A stretch of DNA of 64,000 bases. Source: Bradyrhizobium sp. Lineage in GTDB: Bacteria > Pseudomonadota > Alphaproteobacteria > Rhizobiales > Xanthobacteraceae. The first letter of the stretch is position 1. Each line of letters starts with the position of its first letter. The DNA lies in contig NZ_JACRMG010000035.1 of assembly GCF_016219575.1 (NCBI RefSeq), positions 118,540 to 182,539 on the forward strand, written 5' to 3'. The notes below the pieces were generated by a model. That model was not told where the DNA came from. It saw nothing but the letters and a program-made list of their open reading frames with translations, and did not search any database. Below are positions 43,008 through 51,969 of this stretch, piece after piece. The position numbers and the translations under genes are program-made.

Positions 43008-43847
43008 TCAGTTTTTCGCGCGCGCGGCGCGCTGCTTTTCCCATTGCGCATCGGTCCATTGCAGCAGGTCCTCGGCGCCGGAACTGCGCAAATGCGAGCC
43101 GCCGTCCTGCACCACCATCTCGCCATTGATGAAGCCGGCCTGGTCGGAAATCAGGTAGCTGGCGAGATTGGCCAATTCAGCGTGGTCGCCATGGCGGCCG
43201 AGCGGATTGCGATGGGACCAGCCCTCCTCGCGGCCCTCCGGGCGGAGCTGGCCGCTGGCCCCCGGTGTCGGAAACGCGCCGGGCGCGATCGCCACGGTGC
43301 GGATGCCCTTCGGGCCCCATTCCACCGCGAGACTCTTGGTCATCGCCAGCACGGCCGACTTCGCCATCGCAGATGGCACGGTGAAGGCGCGGCCGGTGAT
43401 GGTCGAGGTCGAGAGGATGCTCAGCACAACGCCCTTGTGCTTGCGCTCGATCCAGCGTTTTCCCGCCGCCAGCGTGCAGTACATCGTGCCGTGCAGGGTC
43501 GGGCCGAGGATCGCATCCGCCGCGCGGAACGACAGATGCTCGGTCTGCGCGAGGAAGGTTGCCGCGGCATTGTTGACCAGCACGTCGATCGGCGCCTCCG
43601 CAAACACGCGATCCATCATGACCTCGACCGCGGCGCCGTCGCGGATATCGCATCTGGCGACGCTGACGCCGGCGCCGAAATCGCTGCGCATGGCGGACGC
43701 CGTCTGCTCCAGCAATTCCAGCCTGCGGCCGCAGATGACGAGCGCCGCGCCGAGCTCGGCGAAGCGCCGGCCCATCGCCGCGCCGAGCCCCGAGCCGCCG
43801 CCCGTGATGAGGATGCGCTTGCCCCTGAGCAGGTTCTTTTCAAACAT
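43008..43847 (-). CDS. SDR oxidoreductase, 2,4-dienoyl-CoA reductase-like
   Basis: The 279-residue protein from ATG 43847 has TGGGSGLGAAMGRRFAELGA for NAD(P) binding, VNNAAATFL and LSTSTITGRAFTVPSAMAKSAVLAMT in place of the classical YxxxK (the Tyr is missing; a Ser/Ala region and Lys remain), as in the PECR / 2,4-dienoyl-CoA reductase type. IRTVAIAPGAFPTPG is also of that type. It probably acts on an enoyl-CoA. It is flanked by family B repeats and IalB. Confidence 0.82.
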   Translation of the reverse strand: MFEKNLLRGKRILITGGGSGLGAAMGRRFAELGAALVICGRRLELLEQTASAMRSDFGAGVSVARCDIRDGAAVEVMMDRVFAEAPIDVLVNNAAATFLAQTEHLSFRAADAILGPTLHGTMYCTLAAGKRWIERKHKGVVLSILSTSTITGRAFTVPSAMAKSAVLAMTKSLAVEWGPKGIRTVAIAPGAFPTPGASGQLRPEGREEGWSHRNPLGRHGDHAELANLASYLISDQAGFINGEMVVQDGGSHLRSSGAEDLLQWTDAQWEKQRAARAKN

Positions 43848-43873
43848 TGTTTTATCCCCTTCAAGCTTGACCC

Positions 43874-43968
43874 ACCTCATCCTGAGGAGGCCGCAAAGCG
43901 CGCCGTCTCGAAGGATGGGGTGGCCTCATGGTTCGAGACGGCGCAAGTGCGCCTCCTCACCATGAGGG
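43874..43968. repeat. palindromic repeat, family B
   Basis: CCTCATCCTGAGGAGGCCGC and CGCCTCCTCACCATGAGGG are the outer arms; CGTCTCGAAGGATG and CATGGTTCGAGACG the inner pair. Confidence 0.75.
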
Positions 43969-44056
43969 TCATGCATCCTTTGCGGATTGTAGCCCGGCTG
44001 CAAATCCGGCATGAAGCAGGCAAAGCCGTCAAATCCAGAAAAGATCAGGGGTACCC

Positions 44057-45031
44057 ATGAAAGCCATTCTCTGCTCGCAATACTGCCAGCCCGACGATCT
44101 CGTGCTGGCGGATGTGCCGGATCCCGTGGCCGGGCCCGGCGAGGCCGTGATTGCGATCAAGGCGGCGGCGCTGAACTTCTTCGACATCCTGATGATCCAG
44201 GGCAAGTACCAGATCAAGCCGCCCTTCCCGTTCTCACCGGCCGCGGAAGTCGCCGGCGTGATCGAAAGCGTCGGCGCAGGGGTGACCGACCTCAAGGTCG
44301 GCGACCGCGTCGTCGCCTCCTGCGGCCACAACGGCGCGCGCGAGAAGATCGCGCTGCCGGCCGCCTCCATCGTGAAGATTCCCGACAATCTCGACTATGA
44401 CCGCGCGGCCGGCATCATCATCATCTACGGCACCGCGCTGCATGCGCTGGAAGACCGCGCAAGCCCGAAACCGGGCGAGACGCTCGCGGTGCTGGGCGCA
44501 GCCGGCGGCACGGGTCTCGCCGCCTGCGAGCTCGGCAAGCTGATGGGACTGAAGGTGATCGCCTGCGCTTCGTCGGACGAGAAGCTGGAGTTCGCCAAAC
44601 AGCATGGCGCCGAGCTGACGCTGAACTATTCCAAGGAAGACCTGAAGGAAGGCCTGCGCAAGCTGACCAACGGCAAGGGCGTCGACATCATCTTCGATCC
44701 CGTCGGCGGCGCCTATGCCGAGGCGGCGCTGCGCGCGATCGCCTGGGAAGGCCGCTTCCTGGTGATCGGCTTCGCCGCCGGCGACATTCCGAAGATGCCG
44801 CTGAACCTGGCGCTGCTGAAGGGCTGCGACATCCGCGGCGTGTTCTGGGGCGCGTGGACGCGCGTCAACCCGCAGAAGAACCGCGCCAACCTGGAGAAGC
44901 TGGTGAAGTGGACGGCGGAAGGAAAAATCTCCTCGCATGTCGATCGCACCTACCCGCTCTCGCAAACCGCCGACGCGCTGAAGGTGCTCGCCGGACGTCA
45001 GGCGATGGGCAAGGTCATCCTGCATCCCTAG
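44057..45031 (+). CDS. quinone oxidoreductase / zinc-type alcohol dehydrogenase family protein
   Basis: The 324-residue protein is of the MDR type: PFPFSPAAEVAGVIESVGAGV, the VGDRV turn, LAVLGAAGGTGLAACELGKLMG for NADPH and VDIIFDPVGGAYAEAAL. No zinc ligand cluster is evident, consistent with a NADPH:quinone reductase (QOR) role. It starts at ATG 44057 and ends just before a family D repeat. The upstream SDR is divergent. Confidence 0.88.
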   Translation: MKAILCSQYCQPDDLVLADVPDPVAGPGEAVIAIKAAALNFFDILMIQGKYQIKPPFPFSPAAEVAGVIESVGAGVTDLKVGDRVVASCGHNGAREKIALPAASIVKIPDNLDYDRAAGIIIIYGTALHALEDRASPKPGETLAVLGAAGGTGLAACELGKLMGLKVIACASSDEKLEFAKQHGAELTLNYSKEDLKEGLRKLTNGKGVDIIFDPVGGAYAEAALRAIAWEGRFLVIGFAAGDIPKMPLNLALLKGCDIRGVFWGAWTRVNPQKNRANLEKLVKWTAEGKISSHVDRTYPLSQTADALKVLAGRQAMGKVILHP

Positions 45032-45041
45032 TTTCTGCCTC

Positions 45042-45080
45042 GAGCATGATCTTAGCGGCCCTCAGGCCGGGATCATGCTC
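45042..45080. repeat. inverted repeat, family D, variant core
   Basis: GAGCATGATC and GATCATGCTC flank a different core (TTAGCGGCCCTCAGGCCGG) than in the other copies. Confidence 0.7.
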
Positions 45081-45129
45081 GCGGTTCCGGCTGTATCCGT
45101 AGTGTAACGGGTGCAGCGCGGATTCCGCC

Positions 45130-45251
45130 GGATTTGAAACGCGCTGGTTGGTTAATCGCCCGCGTGTTCGATCATTGCGAACACCCGGATTCCACTGGCG
45201 TTAAGCGGCGCGATCCCGATCAACCCGACGCTAACGATCGCGTTTTTATTT
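45130..45251 (+). ncRNA. candidate small RNA or structured leader
   Basis: The AT-rich intergenic stretch contains a perfect hairpin GTGTTCG-N7-CGAACAC (45164-45184), and then CGCGATC (45209-45215) pairs with GATCGCG (45236-45242), followed directly by TTTTTATTT, as in an intrinsic terminator. No frame has a convincing start. The promoter is not identifiable; TTGAAA at 45134 has no matching -10. It could instead be part of a leader of the gene at 45439. Confidence 0.3.
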
Positions 45252-45438
45252 GTTTGAATTGGGCGAATACGCCTCAATCAAAACAAAATGTTTCCCGATT
45301 CGCGCCGACGAACGTCGTTTTTTCAACCTATTCGCGAGCAGATTCATGACCCCAGTAGCGGGCGCTTGGGGCAAGCAACACTACAAAAAATAGATGCCCC
45401 GCGTTCCCGTCGTTGCGTATCAGTTGCGGGGAAGCATC
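45252..45438. other. AT-rich upstream region of the Sel1-like gene
   Basis: This stretch has many A/T runs. CGAC-GAAC-GTCG followed by TTTTTT (45306-45322) is a second weak terminator-like hairpin. No supported gene; probable promoter region. Confidence 0.4.
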
Positions 45439-46398
45439 ATGGCGGAGAGTACCAGGCAGGTTCGGACAAGTGATCCGTTTGACCGCTTTGACGAAGCCAT
45501 CAACGATCCAGGCCTTTATCCAAGCTATCAGTACGAGCGTCCCGAATCGAGACAGCTGGAACCGCTGCCGCAGGACCGGGTGCCGCTGTTCCTCTCGGAC
45601 TACGAGCAGCAATACGAGCAGGAGCGCTACGAGGACGACGCGCCCGAATACACATTCGGCAGCAAGCAGGACAGGCCGCGCACATCGCGCATCGTGACCG
45701 GCGTGGTCGCCGCCACCGCGGTGGCCGCCGCCGTCGGGTTCTTCTCGATCGATGCCACGCGCTCGGCTTTCGTCAACGCCAAGGCGTCGCTTGCAAGCGT
45801 CGCGCCGGCCTCGATCGGCGGCGCAACGCAACCCGAGCCGGCAGCGCCGCCGCCGCGGATCGTCCAGACGGCCGCGCCCGAGCCGCGCATCGCCGCACCG
45901 GAAGCGCAAGCCGTCTATCGTGCCAGGCCCGCGGAGACCGCCGCCGCTCCTGCCGCAGCGGCCGCGGTGAGCGGCAAGCCGATGGACGCCTTCGCTTCAA
46001 TGCCCTCGCGCCAGGAAATCACGGCGGCCTATCAATCCGCAATGAAGGGCGGCCAGATCGCCGCGGTCGCGCCGGCGGCACCGTTGCCGCCGCAATCCGC
46101 CGCACCGGCATCGCGGCGCATGGATCCGGATGAAGTTGCCGGCCTGCTCAAGCGCGCCAAGGGCATGCTCGCGGTCGGCGACATCGCCGCCGCGCGGCTG
46201 CTGCTCGAACGCGCCGCCGACGCGCAGGAAGCGGAAGCCGCGCTGATGCTGGGCACCACCTACGATCCGCTGGTGATCGGCAATCAGGACATGCGCAGCA
46301 TCACGCCCGACCCGGCGCTGGCGCGGCAATGGTACCAGAAAGCCGCCGCGCTGGGCTCGGCCGATGCGAGACGGCGACTGTCGGAACTCAGGAACTAA
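45439..46398 (+). CDS. Sel1-like repeat protein with one membrane segment
   Basis: The 319-residue protein from ATG 45439 (GGGGAAG upstream) has an acidic cytoplasmic N-terminus with many Tyr/Gln, a membrane segment (IVTGVVAATAVAAAVGFFSI), a low-complexity Ala/Pro linker (about 110-200) and a C-terminal TPR/Sel1-like part: EVAGLLKRAKGMLAVGDIAAARLLLERAA and ALARQWYQKAAALGSADARR. Such proteins scaffold envelope complexes; the partner is unknown. Confidence 0.75.
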   Translation: MAESTRQVRTSDPFDRFDEAINDPGLYPSYQYERPESRQLEPLPQDRVPLFLSDYEQQYEQERYEDDAPEYTFGSKQDRPRTSRIVTGVVAATAVAAAVGFFSIDATRSAFVNAKASLASVAPASIGGATQPEPAAPPPRIVQTAAPEPRIAAPEAQAVYRARPAETAAAPAAAAAVSGKPMDAFASMPSRQEITAAYQSAMKGGQIAAVAPAAPLPPQSAAPASRRMDPDEVAGLLKRAKGMLAVGDIAAARLLLERAADAQEAEAALMLGTTYDPLVIGNQDMRSITPDPALARQWYQKAAALGSADARRRLSELRN

Positions 46399-46411
46399 CA
46401 GAGGCGCAAAC

Positions 46412-46434
46412 GCGGGCGGAAGAATTCCGCCCGC
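46412..46434 (+). terminator. hairpin after the Sel1-like gene
   Basis: GCGGGCGGAA (46412-46421) and TTCCGCCCGC (46425-46434) are perfectly inverted with loop GAA; there is no T run, so termination is uncertain. Confidence 0.45.
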
Positions 46435-46531
46435 ACAAACTTTGGCGCGAGCCGGCGGGCGGATGACGCCGTCTTGCTCCGGCAGTCACCCGAAACCAAC
46501 CCGACACCAGGGAACCAGCAGGGGATTTTAG

Positions 46532-47722
46532 ATGCGACGTTTGTTTGCGATGGCACTCGTTGCCATGACCATGACATGCGGCCTTTCGGCTCGCGCAGCC
46601 GACGAAGCCGACGCGGAATCGGTCAAGGTCAGCGACAGTCTCAAGGCAATCTTTCAGTTCGGTTCGGCCGCCACCAAGCAGGCGCTGAACGCGAACACGG
46701 TGACCGTGATCTCGGGAACGATCGGCGGCACCTATGTGCAGTTCGGCGCCGATCTGGCCTCCGTGCTCGACGACGGAAACAAGTTGCGCGTACTTTCGAT
46801 CGTCGGGCGCGGTTCGGTCCAGAGCGTCGCCGACATCCTGTTCCTGCAGGGCGTCGATCTCGGCATTGTCCGCTCCGACACGCTCGACTACCTCGAGCGG
46901 AGGGGCTTTGCGAAGGACATCAAGAAGCAGTTCACCTATGTGACGAAGCTGTACAATGAGGAGATGACGGTCCTGGCGCCAAAGTCGATCAGGAGCCTGA
47001 AGGACCTCAACGGCAAGCGGGTGAGCGTCGACCTGCCCAACGGCGGCACCTTCGTGACCGCGCACACGGTGTTCGAGCGCATCGGGGTCAAGCCCCAGTT
47101 CTTCTATATCGAGCAGCGCATCGCGATGGAGAAGCTGATCAAGGGCGAGATCGACGCCGTGATTGTCTGCGGCGGCAAGCCCTACAAGTCGGTCAGCAAC
47201 TTCAAGAATGACGGCCGCTTCCATCTCGCCAAGGTCGACTATGACAAGCCGTTGCAGAAGGACTACCTGCCTGCAACCTTTACTTCGAAGGACTATCCGA
47301 ACCTGATCGCCGAGGGCGAGTCGGTGGACACCATTGCGGTGCCGGCGGTGCTGGCGGCCTATAACTGGGCGCCCAACACCGAGCGCTACCGCAAGCTCAC
47401 CACGTTCGTCGAAGCGTTCTTCACCAAGTTCCCGGCGTTCCAGAACCCGCCGTTCCACCCGAAGTGGAAGGAAGTCTCGCTGTCGGCGCCGCTGGCCGAC
47501 TGGCAGCGCCTGCCTTATGCCGAGAACTGGCTGAAGACGCACAATATCGAAGCCGTCACCCGCAACCGCTTCGACGAATTCCTGAAGCAGACCCCGTCGG
47601 CGGCCGCGACGATCAAGAGCGACGGCGACCGCGAGAGCCTGTTCAAGCAGTTCCAGGCGTGGGATGCGGAGCGCAATGCACGGGCGCAGGTTCGCCCGAC
47701 GCCTGCGGCAGCGGCAAAATAG
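46532..47722 (+). CDS. TAXI-family TRAP solute receptor, secreted
   Basis: The 396-residue product begins with a signal peptide (MRRLFAMALVAMTMTCGLSA). The mature part is of the TAXI family: TVISGTIGGTYVQFGADLASVLDD, LRVLSIVGRGSVQSVADILF, LGIVRSDTLDYLERRGF and VDLPNGGTFVTAHTVFERI. It should bind a carboxylate or amino acid in the periplasm. No DctQ/DctM permease is adjacent. A perfect 12-base hairpin and a family D repeat follow. Confidence 0.85.
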   Translation: MRRLFAMALVAMTMTCGLSARAADEADAESVKVSDSLKAIFQFGSAATKQALNANTVTVISGTIGGTYVQFGADLASVLDDGNKLRVLSIVGRGSVQSVADILFLQGVDLGIVRSDTLDYLERRGFAKDIKKQFTYVTKLYNEEMTVLAPKSIRSLKDLNGKRVSVDLPNGGTFVTAHTVFERIGVKPQFFYIEQRIAMEKLIKGEIDAVIVCGGKPYKSVSNFKNDGRFHLAKVDYDKPLQKDYLPATFTSKDYPNLIAEGESVDTIAVPAVLAAYNWAPNTERYRKLTTFVEAFFTKFPAFQNPPFHPKWKEVSLSAPLADWQRLPYAENWLKTHNIEAVTRNRFDEFLKQTPSAAATIKSDGDRESLFKQFQAWDAERNARAQVRPTPAAAAK

Positions 47723-47734
47723 ATCCAACGTGGC

Positions 47735-47765
47735 GGCGTGACCGCGGCCTTCGCGCGGTCACGCC
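47735..47765 (+). terminator. hairpin after the TAXI receptor gene
   Basis: GGCGTGACCGCG pairs perfectly with CGCGGTCACGCC across a seven-base loop; no T run follows. Confidence 0.5.
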
Positions 47766-47796
47766 CGATCTCAAATTGCGCTTCAGGTTATAGTTT

Positions 47797-47845
47797 GAGC
47801 ATGATCTTTTTGGAAAACCGCTTCACATTTTTCCGGATCATGCTC
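47797..47845. repeat. inverted repeat, family D
   Basis: GAGCATGATC and GATCATGCTC with GGAAAACCG and TTTTCCGG inside; the right edge directly touches the TAG stop of the DUF1232 gene. Confidence 0.8.
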
Positions 47846-48231
47846 TAGTCTTCGAGATCGGCCGTCTCGACGCCGCGCTTGAGCGCCGTGCGGGCGGCTT
47901 CTCGATGTTCCCCGGTGATGTTGCTGGCGACCATGCGGATGGCGGTGGCGAGCACCGCGGCATCGTCGGTGAAGCCGAGGACCGGCAGCACGTCCGGCAT
48001 GAAGTCGAACGGCAGGATGAAATAGGCCAGCGCCCCCAGCAGCGCCACCTGCACATGCCGCGGCGTCTCGCGGTCGAAGGCGCAGTAATAGGCCGCCAGC
48101 AGATCCTCGGCGAAGGGCAGCCTGGCCACCACCTGCTTGAACTTGATCCAGAACCGCCGGCGCACGCCGTCGCGGTCCTGCGCCAGCCTGTCCGCCGGCT
48201 CGAACCCTACGCTGTGCTCGCTCGTTGCCAT
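47845..48231 (-). CDS. YkvA/DUF1232 family membrane protein
   Basis: From ATG 48231 the product is 128 residues. The core PRHVQVALLGALAYFILPFDFMPDVLPVLGFTDDAAVLATA is the DUF1232 signature with its Pro/Asp-rich loop, bracketed by polar ends. Members are small inner-membrane proteins of unknown role. The stop codon abuts a family D repeat. It follows the pterin dehydratase gene by 88 bases on the same strand. Confidence 0.88.
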   Translation of the reverse strand: MATSEHSVGFEPADRLAQDRDGVRRRFWIKFKQVVARLPFAEDLLAAYYCAFDRETPRHVQVALLGALAYFILPFDFMPDVLPVLGFTDDAAVLATAIRMVASNITGEHREAARTALKRGVETADLED

Positions 48232-48319
48232 CGCTCTGCCCTCACGGATTACCGCGTCATGCCTCACTTGGGGATCGAAATCCCCCGCTGCAAGCGGTTC
48301 AGAAGATCGCAAGGGCGAC

Positions 48320-48625
48320 TTAGAACACGCCAAGCTGCCGGGCGATGCCGTTCATCGCCTTGGCTAGCTCGATATCCAGACGGGTGACGCCGCCGGCATC
48401 GTGGGTCGCAAGCACCACCTCCACGGTCTTGTAGACATTGCGCCATTCCGGGTGATGGTCGTGCTTCTCGGCAACCAGGGCCGCGCGCGACATGAAGCCG
48501 AACGCCTCGTTGAAATCCCTGAAGATGAAGGTGCGCGCAATCGCCTCGCGGCCCGGCACCTCCTGCCAACCGGCCAGTTCGGCCAACGCCGCGCGCCTCG
48601 CCTCCGCCGACAGCCGTTCCGCCAT
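48320..48625 (-). CDS. phhB: 4a-hydroxytetrahydrobiopterin dehydratase
   Basis: The 101-residue protein from ATG 48625 shows the DCoH/PCD fold motif AEKHDHHPEWRNVYKTVEVVLATHDAGGVT, with the active-site His residues. It recycles the pterin cofactor of aromatic amino-acid hydroxylases. Length is standard. No phhA lies in the window. It diverges from the TAXI-like gene. Confidence 0.95.
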   Translation of the reverse strand: MAERLSAEARRAALAELAGWQEVPGREAIARTFIFRDFNEAFGFMSRAALVAEKHDHHPEWRNVYKTVEVVLATHDAGGVTRLDIELAKAMNGIARQLGVF

Positions 48626-48792
48626 GTGCGCCTCCACTTTTTTCACGGGAACTTTACCCTAACACCGACGGGTGCGCTTGCGATCCATGCCACAATCGGA
48701 CTTGTTGCGGCGGACCGGTAACCATGACCGGGACGTGCCGCGCGCCGGTAACAAAATTTTGCTAGGATTCGCCGAGTAATTGCGTTGGCAGC

Positions 48793-50244
48793 ATGAAATT
48801 GTCCCTGAAACGATTGTTTGCGAGATCCATGACCGGCGGACCTGACCTCGTCGAATCCATCGCGCCATCGCCACGCTCTCCGCGTTCGGCGAAGCGGCAG
48901 CTCACCTTCGTTTCACTGGCCGGCTTGATGGCCGTGCTCGGCATTGCCGCGGGCGCCTATTATTTCGCGATGCGCCCGGTGACGCTGAAAGTCGCGGTTG
49001 GCCCCGCCAGCAGCGACGATCTCAAGGTGGTGCAGACGCTGGCGCAGGCCTTCAACAACCAGCGCAACAGCCAGATCCGCCTGCGGCCGCTGCCGACAGA
49101 CGGTGCGGTGGCCAGTGCCCAGGCGCTCGCCGACGGCAAGGCCGACCTCGCCATCATCCGCGGCGATCTCGACGTGCCCAAGAACGCACAGGCGGTCGCC
49201 ACGCTGCGCAAGAACGTCGCCGTGCTCTGGGTGCCGCCGGCCGCCAAGGCCAAGGGGAAGAAAGCGCCGCCGAAGATCACCAAGATCGCGCAGCTTGCCG
49301 GCCGCCGCATCGGCGTGATCGGCCGCACCCAAGCCAACGTCAACCTGCTGAAGGTGATCCTGAAGCAATATGGCGTCGATCCCAACAAGGTGGAGATCAT
49401 CCAGTTCCCCGCCAACGAGGCGGCGGAGGCGATCCGCAGCCAGCGCGCCGACGCCTATATCGCGGCGGGTCCGGTCAACAGCAAGATCACCACGGATGCG
49501 ATGCTGGCTTCCAGCCGCGACGGCGGCACGCCGACCATCCTGGCCATCGACCTGGCCGAGGCGATCGCGCAGAACCATCCGGCCTATGAGTCCGCCGACA
49601 TTCCCGCCGGCTCGTTCGGCTCCGTGCCGGAGGAAGAGGTCAAGACCGTCAGCTTTGCGCATTACATCGTCGCGCGCAAAGGCCTGTCGGAATCGACGGT
49701 TGCCGCCTTCACCCGGCAATTGTTCTCGATCCGCCAGGCGTTGAAGAACGAATTCCCGCTCGCCGCCAAGATCGAGACGCCCGACACCGACAAGGACGCC
49801 ACCATCCCCGCCCATCCGGGAGCCGCCGCCTATGTCGACGGCGAGGAAAAGACCTTCCTCGACCGCTACAGCGACTTCATCTGGTGGGGGCTGATGGCGC
49901 TGTCGGCCATGGGTTCGGCCGGCGCCTGGTTTGCCAGCTACCTGAAGAAGGACGAGCGCAACAACAATTCCTCGCTGCGCGAGCGGCTGCTCGCGATGAT
50001 CGCCGCCGCCCGCAAGAGCGAGGCCAGCGAAGAGCTCGACCTCCTGCAAACCGAGGCCGACGAAATCCTGCGCGAGACGCTGCAATGTTTCGAGCATGGC
50101 GCGATCGAGGAAGGCGCGCTGATCGCCTTCAACATCGCACTCGAGCAGTTCCACAATGCCGTCGCCGACCGCCGCGCGCTGCTGACCAGCCTGCCGCAAC
50201 ACCTGCAGCGCACCGCCCAGCTCCGCGCCACCGGAACGCTGTGA
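48793..50244 (+). CDS. TAXI-family receptor anchored at both ends
   Basis: The 483-residue protein has a TAXI-like domain (VGPASSDDLKVVQTLAQAFN, ADLAIIRGDLDVPKN, RRIGVIGRTQANVNLLKVIL, GSFGSVPEEEVKTVSFAHYI) between an N-terminal membrane anchor (about 38-59) and a C-terminal membrane segment (about 360-382), followed by a 97-residue helical cytoplasmic tail. Normal TAXI receptors are free in the periplasm, so this arrangement suggests a sensor or transporter component. ATG at 48793 is preceded by a weak site. No permease is nearby. Confidence 0.8.
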   Translation: MKLSLKRLFARSMTGGPDLVESIAPSPRSPRSAKRQLTFVSLAGLMAVLGIAAGAYYFAMRPVTLKVAVGPASSDDLKVVQTLAQAFNNQRNSQIRLRPLPTDGAVASAQALADGKADLAIIRGDLDVPKNAQAVATLRKNVAVLWVPPAAKAKGKKAPPKITKIAQLAGRRIGVIGRTQANVNLLKVILKQYGVDPNKVEIIQFPANEAAEAIRSQRADAYIAAGPVNSKITTDAMLASSRDGGTPTILAIDLAEAIAQNHPAYESADIPAGSFGSVPEEEVKTVSFAHYIVARKGLSESTVAAFTRQLFSIRQALKNEFPLAAKIETPDTDKDATIPAHPGAAAYVDGEEKTFLDRYSDFIWWGLMALSAMGSAGAWFASYLKKDERNNNSSLRERLLAMIAAARKSEASEELDLLQTEADEILRETLQCFEHGAIEEGALIAFNIALEQFHNAVADRRALLTSLPQHLQRTAQLRATGTL

Positions 50245-50307
50245 GCGGCGGCTTCGCGTTATTGCTCAGTCATATAGTGATCCTATAGCTTCGGGCTGAC
50301 TATCCCC

Positions 50308-50390
50308 GTCATTGCGAGCGAAGCGAAGCAATCCAACTATCGACTCTCGGCGTCATGGATTGCTTCGTTGCTTCGCTCCTCGCAATGACG
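50308..50390. repeat. palindromic repeat, family F
   Basis: GTCATTGCGAGCGAAGCGAAGCAATCCA and TGGATTGCTTCG...CTCCTCGCAATGACG are inverted partners, a highly characteristic Bradyrhizobium-type element. It lies just upstream of phoD; the phoD frame can be read into it but the start is inside phoD. Confidence 0.8.
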
Positions 50391-50410
50391 AGCAAACGGC
50401 GAGACCGTCC

Positions 50411-51961
50411 ATGACAATTCGCATCTCCCGCCGCCGCTTCGTCTCGACCGCGAGCGCTGCCGCGTTCGGCACGATTGCGATGCCGTATCTCAGCCGCGCC
50501 GCCGACCGGCCGCTGCTACCGCAGGGCGTGCAGTCCGGCGACGTCAGCATCGACAGCGGCGTGGTGTGGGCACGCGCCGACCGGCCCTCGCAGATGCTGG
50601 TCGAGGTCTCCACCACCGAATCCTTCGCCAGTCTCCGCGCGCTGCCGCCGGTTGCGGCGCTGCCGGAGAGCGACTTCACCGCAAGAATGCTGCTGGAAAA
50701 TCTCCCGGCCGGCCAGGACATCTTCTACCGCGTGAAATTCCGCGACCTCTCGCATCCCACGATACTGAGCGAGCCCGTGGTCGGCCGCTTCCGCACCGCG
50801 CCTGCCGATCGCCGCGACGTCAGCTTCGTCTGGGGCGGCGACGTCGCGGGCCAGGGCTGGGGCATCAATCCCGATGACGGCGGCATGGCGACCTTCGCCA
50901 CCATGCGCAGGCACCGGCCGGATTTCTTCCTGCATTCCGGCGACACCGTCTATGCCGACGGTCCGATCAAACCGGAGGTGGCGCTCGAAGGCGGCAAGAT
51001 CTGGAAGAACGTCACGACGCCGGAGAAGGCCAAGGTTGCCGAGACGCTCGACGAGTTCCGCGCCGCGCACAAATACAATTTCCTCGACGACAATCTGCGC
51101 GCCTTCGCCGCGGAGGTCCCGATCCTCGTGCAGTGGGACGACCACGAGGTCGTCAACAACTGGTCGGCTTCGAAGGAGCTTCCCGCGGCCTACAAGGTGC
51201 GCGACATCAACCTGCTCGCGGCGAGGGCGAAGCGCGCGTTCCACGAAATGTATCCGACGCGCGCGAGCGTCGCGGAACCCGGCCGCATCTACTGCAACAT
51301 CAACTACGGCCCGCATCTCGAAGTCTTCATCCTCGACGAGCGCAGCTATCGCGGGCCGAACGGAGAAAACCGGCAGACCGAATACGGCCCCGACGCCTGG
51401 TTCCTCGGTCCCGACCAGCTCAACTGGCTGAAGCGCGCGCTGCTCAACTCGCGCGCCACCTGGAAGGTGATCGCCTCCGACATGCCGTTGTCGATCATCG
51501 TCCATGACGATGCCGCGAACAGGAAAGGCTCGGAAGCCGTCGCGCAGGGCGATGGCCCGCCGCGCGGCCGGGAGCTCGAGATCGCGGACTTGCTGCGCTT
51601 CATGAAGACGGCCGGCATCGTCAACACGGTGTGGCTGACCGCCGACGTGCATTACACCGCCGCGCACTACTACGGTCCCGGCAAGGCGCAGTTCCAGGAT
51701 TTCGAACCGTTCTGGGAGTTCGTCTCCGGCCCGCTGCATGCCGGCACGTTCGGCCCCGGCGAACTCGACAATACCTTCGGGCCCGAGGTGAAGTTCGTCA
51801 AAGCGCCCGGGCCGGGCAGACAGAACCTGCCGCCCTCGGCCGGCATGCAGTTCTTCGGCCATGTCAGGATCGACGGCCGAACCGGGCAGATGATGGTGAC
51901 GCTGCGCGACCGCGCCGACACTGCGTTGTGGTCGACGACGCTCGAACCGAAGCCGGTATAG
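50411..51961 (+). CDS. phoD: alkaline phosphatase D (PhoD family), Tat-exported
   Basis: The 516-residue enzyme begins MTIRISRRRFVSTASAAAFG, a Tat signal. Metal/catalytic motifs are visible: VWGGDVAGQGWG, FFLHSGDTVYADG, QWDDHEVVNNW and the late WLTADVHYTAAHYY. It hydrolyses phosphodiesters or monoesters in the periplasm. ATG at 50411 is used rather than a frame running from 50312 into the repeat. No PhoB box was identified. Confidence 0.9.
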   Translation: MTIRISRRRFVSTASAAAFGTIAMPYLSRAADRPLLPQGVQSGDVSIDSGVVWARADRPSQMLVEVSTTESFASLRALPPVAALPESDFTARMLLENLPAGQDIFYRVKFRDLSHPTILSEPVVGRFRTAPADRRDVSFVWGGDVAGQGWGINPDDGGMATFATMRRHRPDFFLHSGDTVYADGPIKPEVALEGGKIWKNVTTPEKAKVAETLDEFRAAHKYNFLDDNLRAFAAEVPILVQWDDHEVVNNWSASKELPAAYKVRDINLLAARAKRAFHEMYPTRASVAEPGRIYCNINYGPHLEVFILDERSYRGPNGENRQTEYGPDAWFLGPDQLNWLKRALLNSRATWKVIASDMPLSIIVHDDAANRKGSEAVAQGDGPPRGRELEIADLLRFMKTAGIVNTVWLTADVHYTAAHYYGPGKAQFQDFEPFWEFVSGPLHAGTFGPGELDNTFGPEVKFVKAPGPGRQNLPPSAGMQFFGHVRIDGRTGQMMVTLRDRADTALWSTTLEPKPV

Positions 51962-51969
51962 CGCGCGAT

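Noticed and set aside
45134..45349. 71-codon frame in the AT-rich gap
   Set aside because: No ribosome site or protein-like composition, and it crosses terminator-like hairpins.
50312..50410. Upstream extension of phoD into the repeat
   Set aside because: The Tat signal begins at 50411; the extension encodes repeat sequence only.
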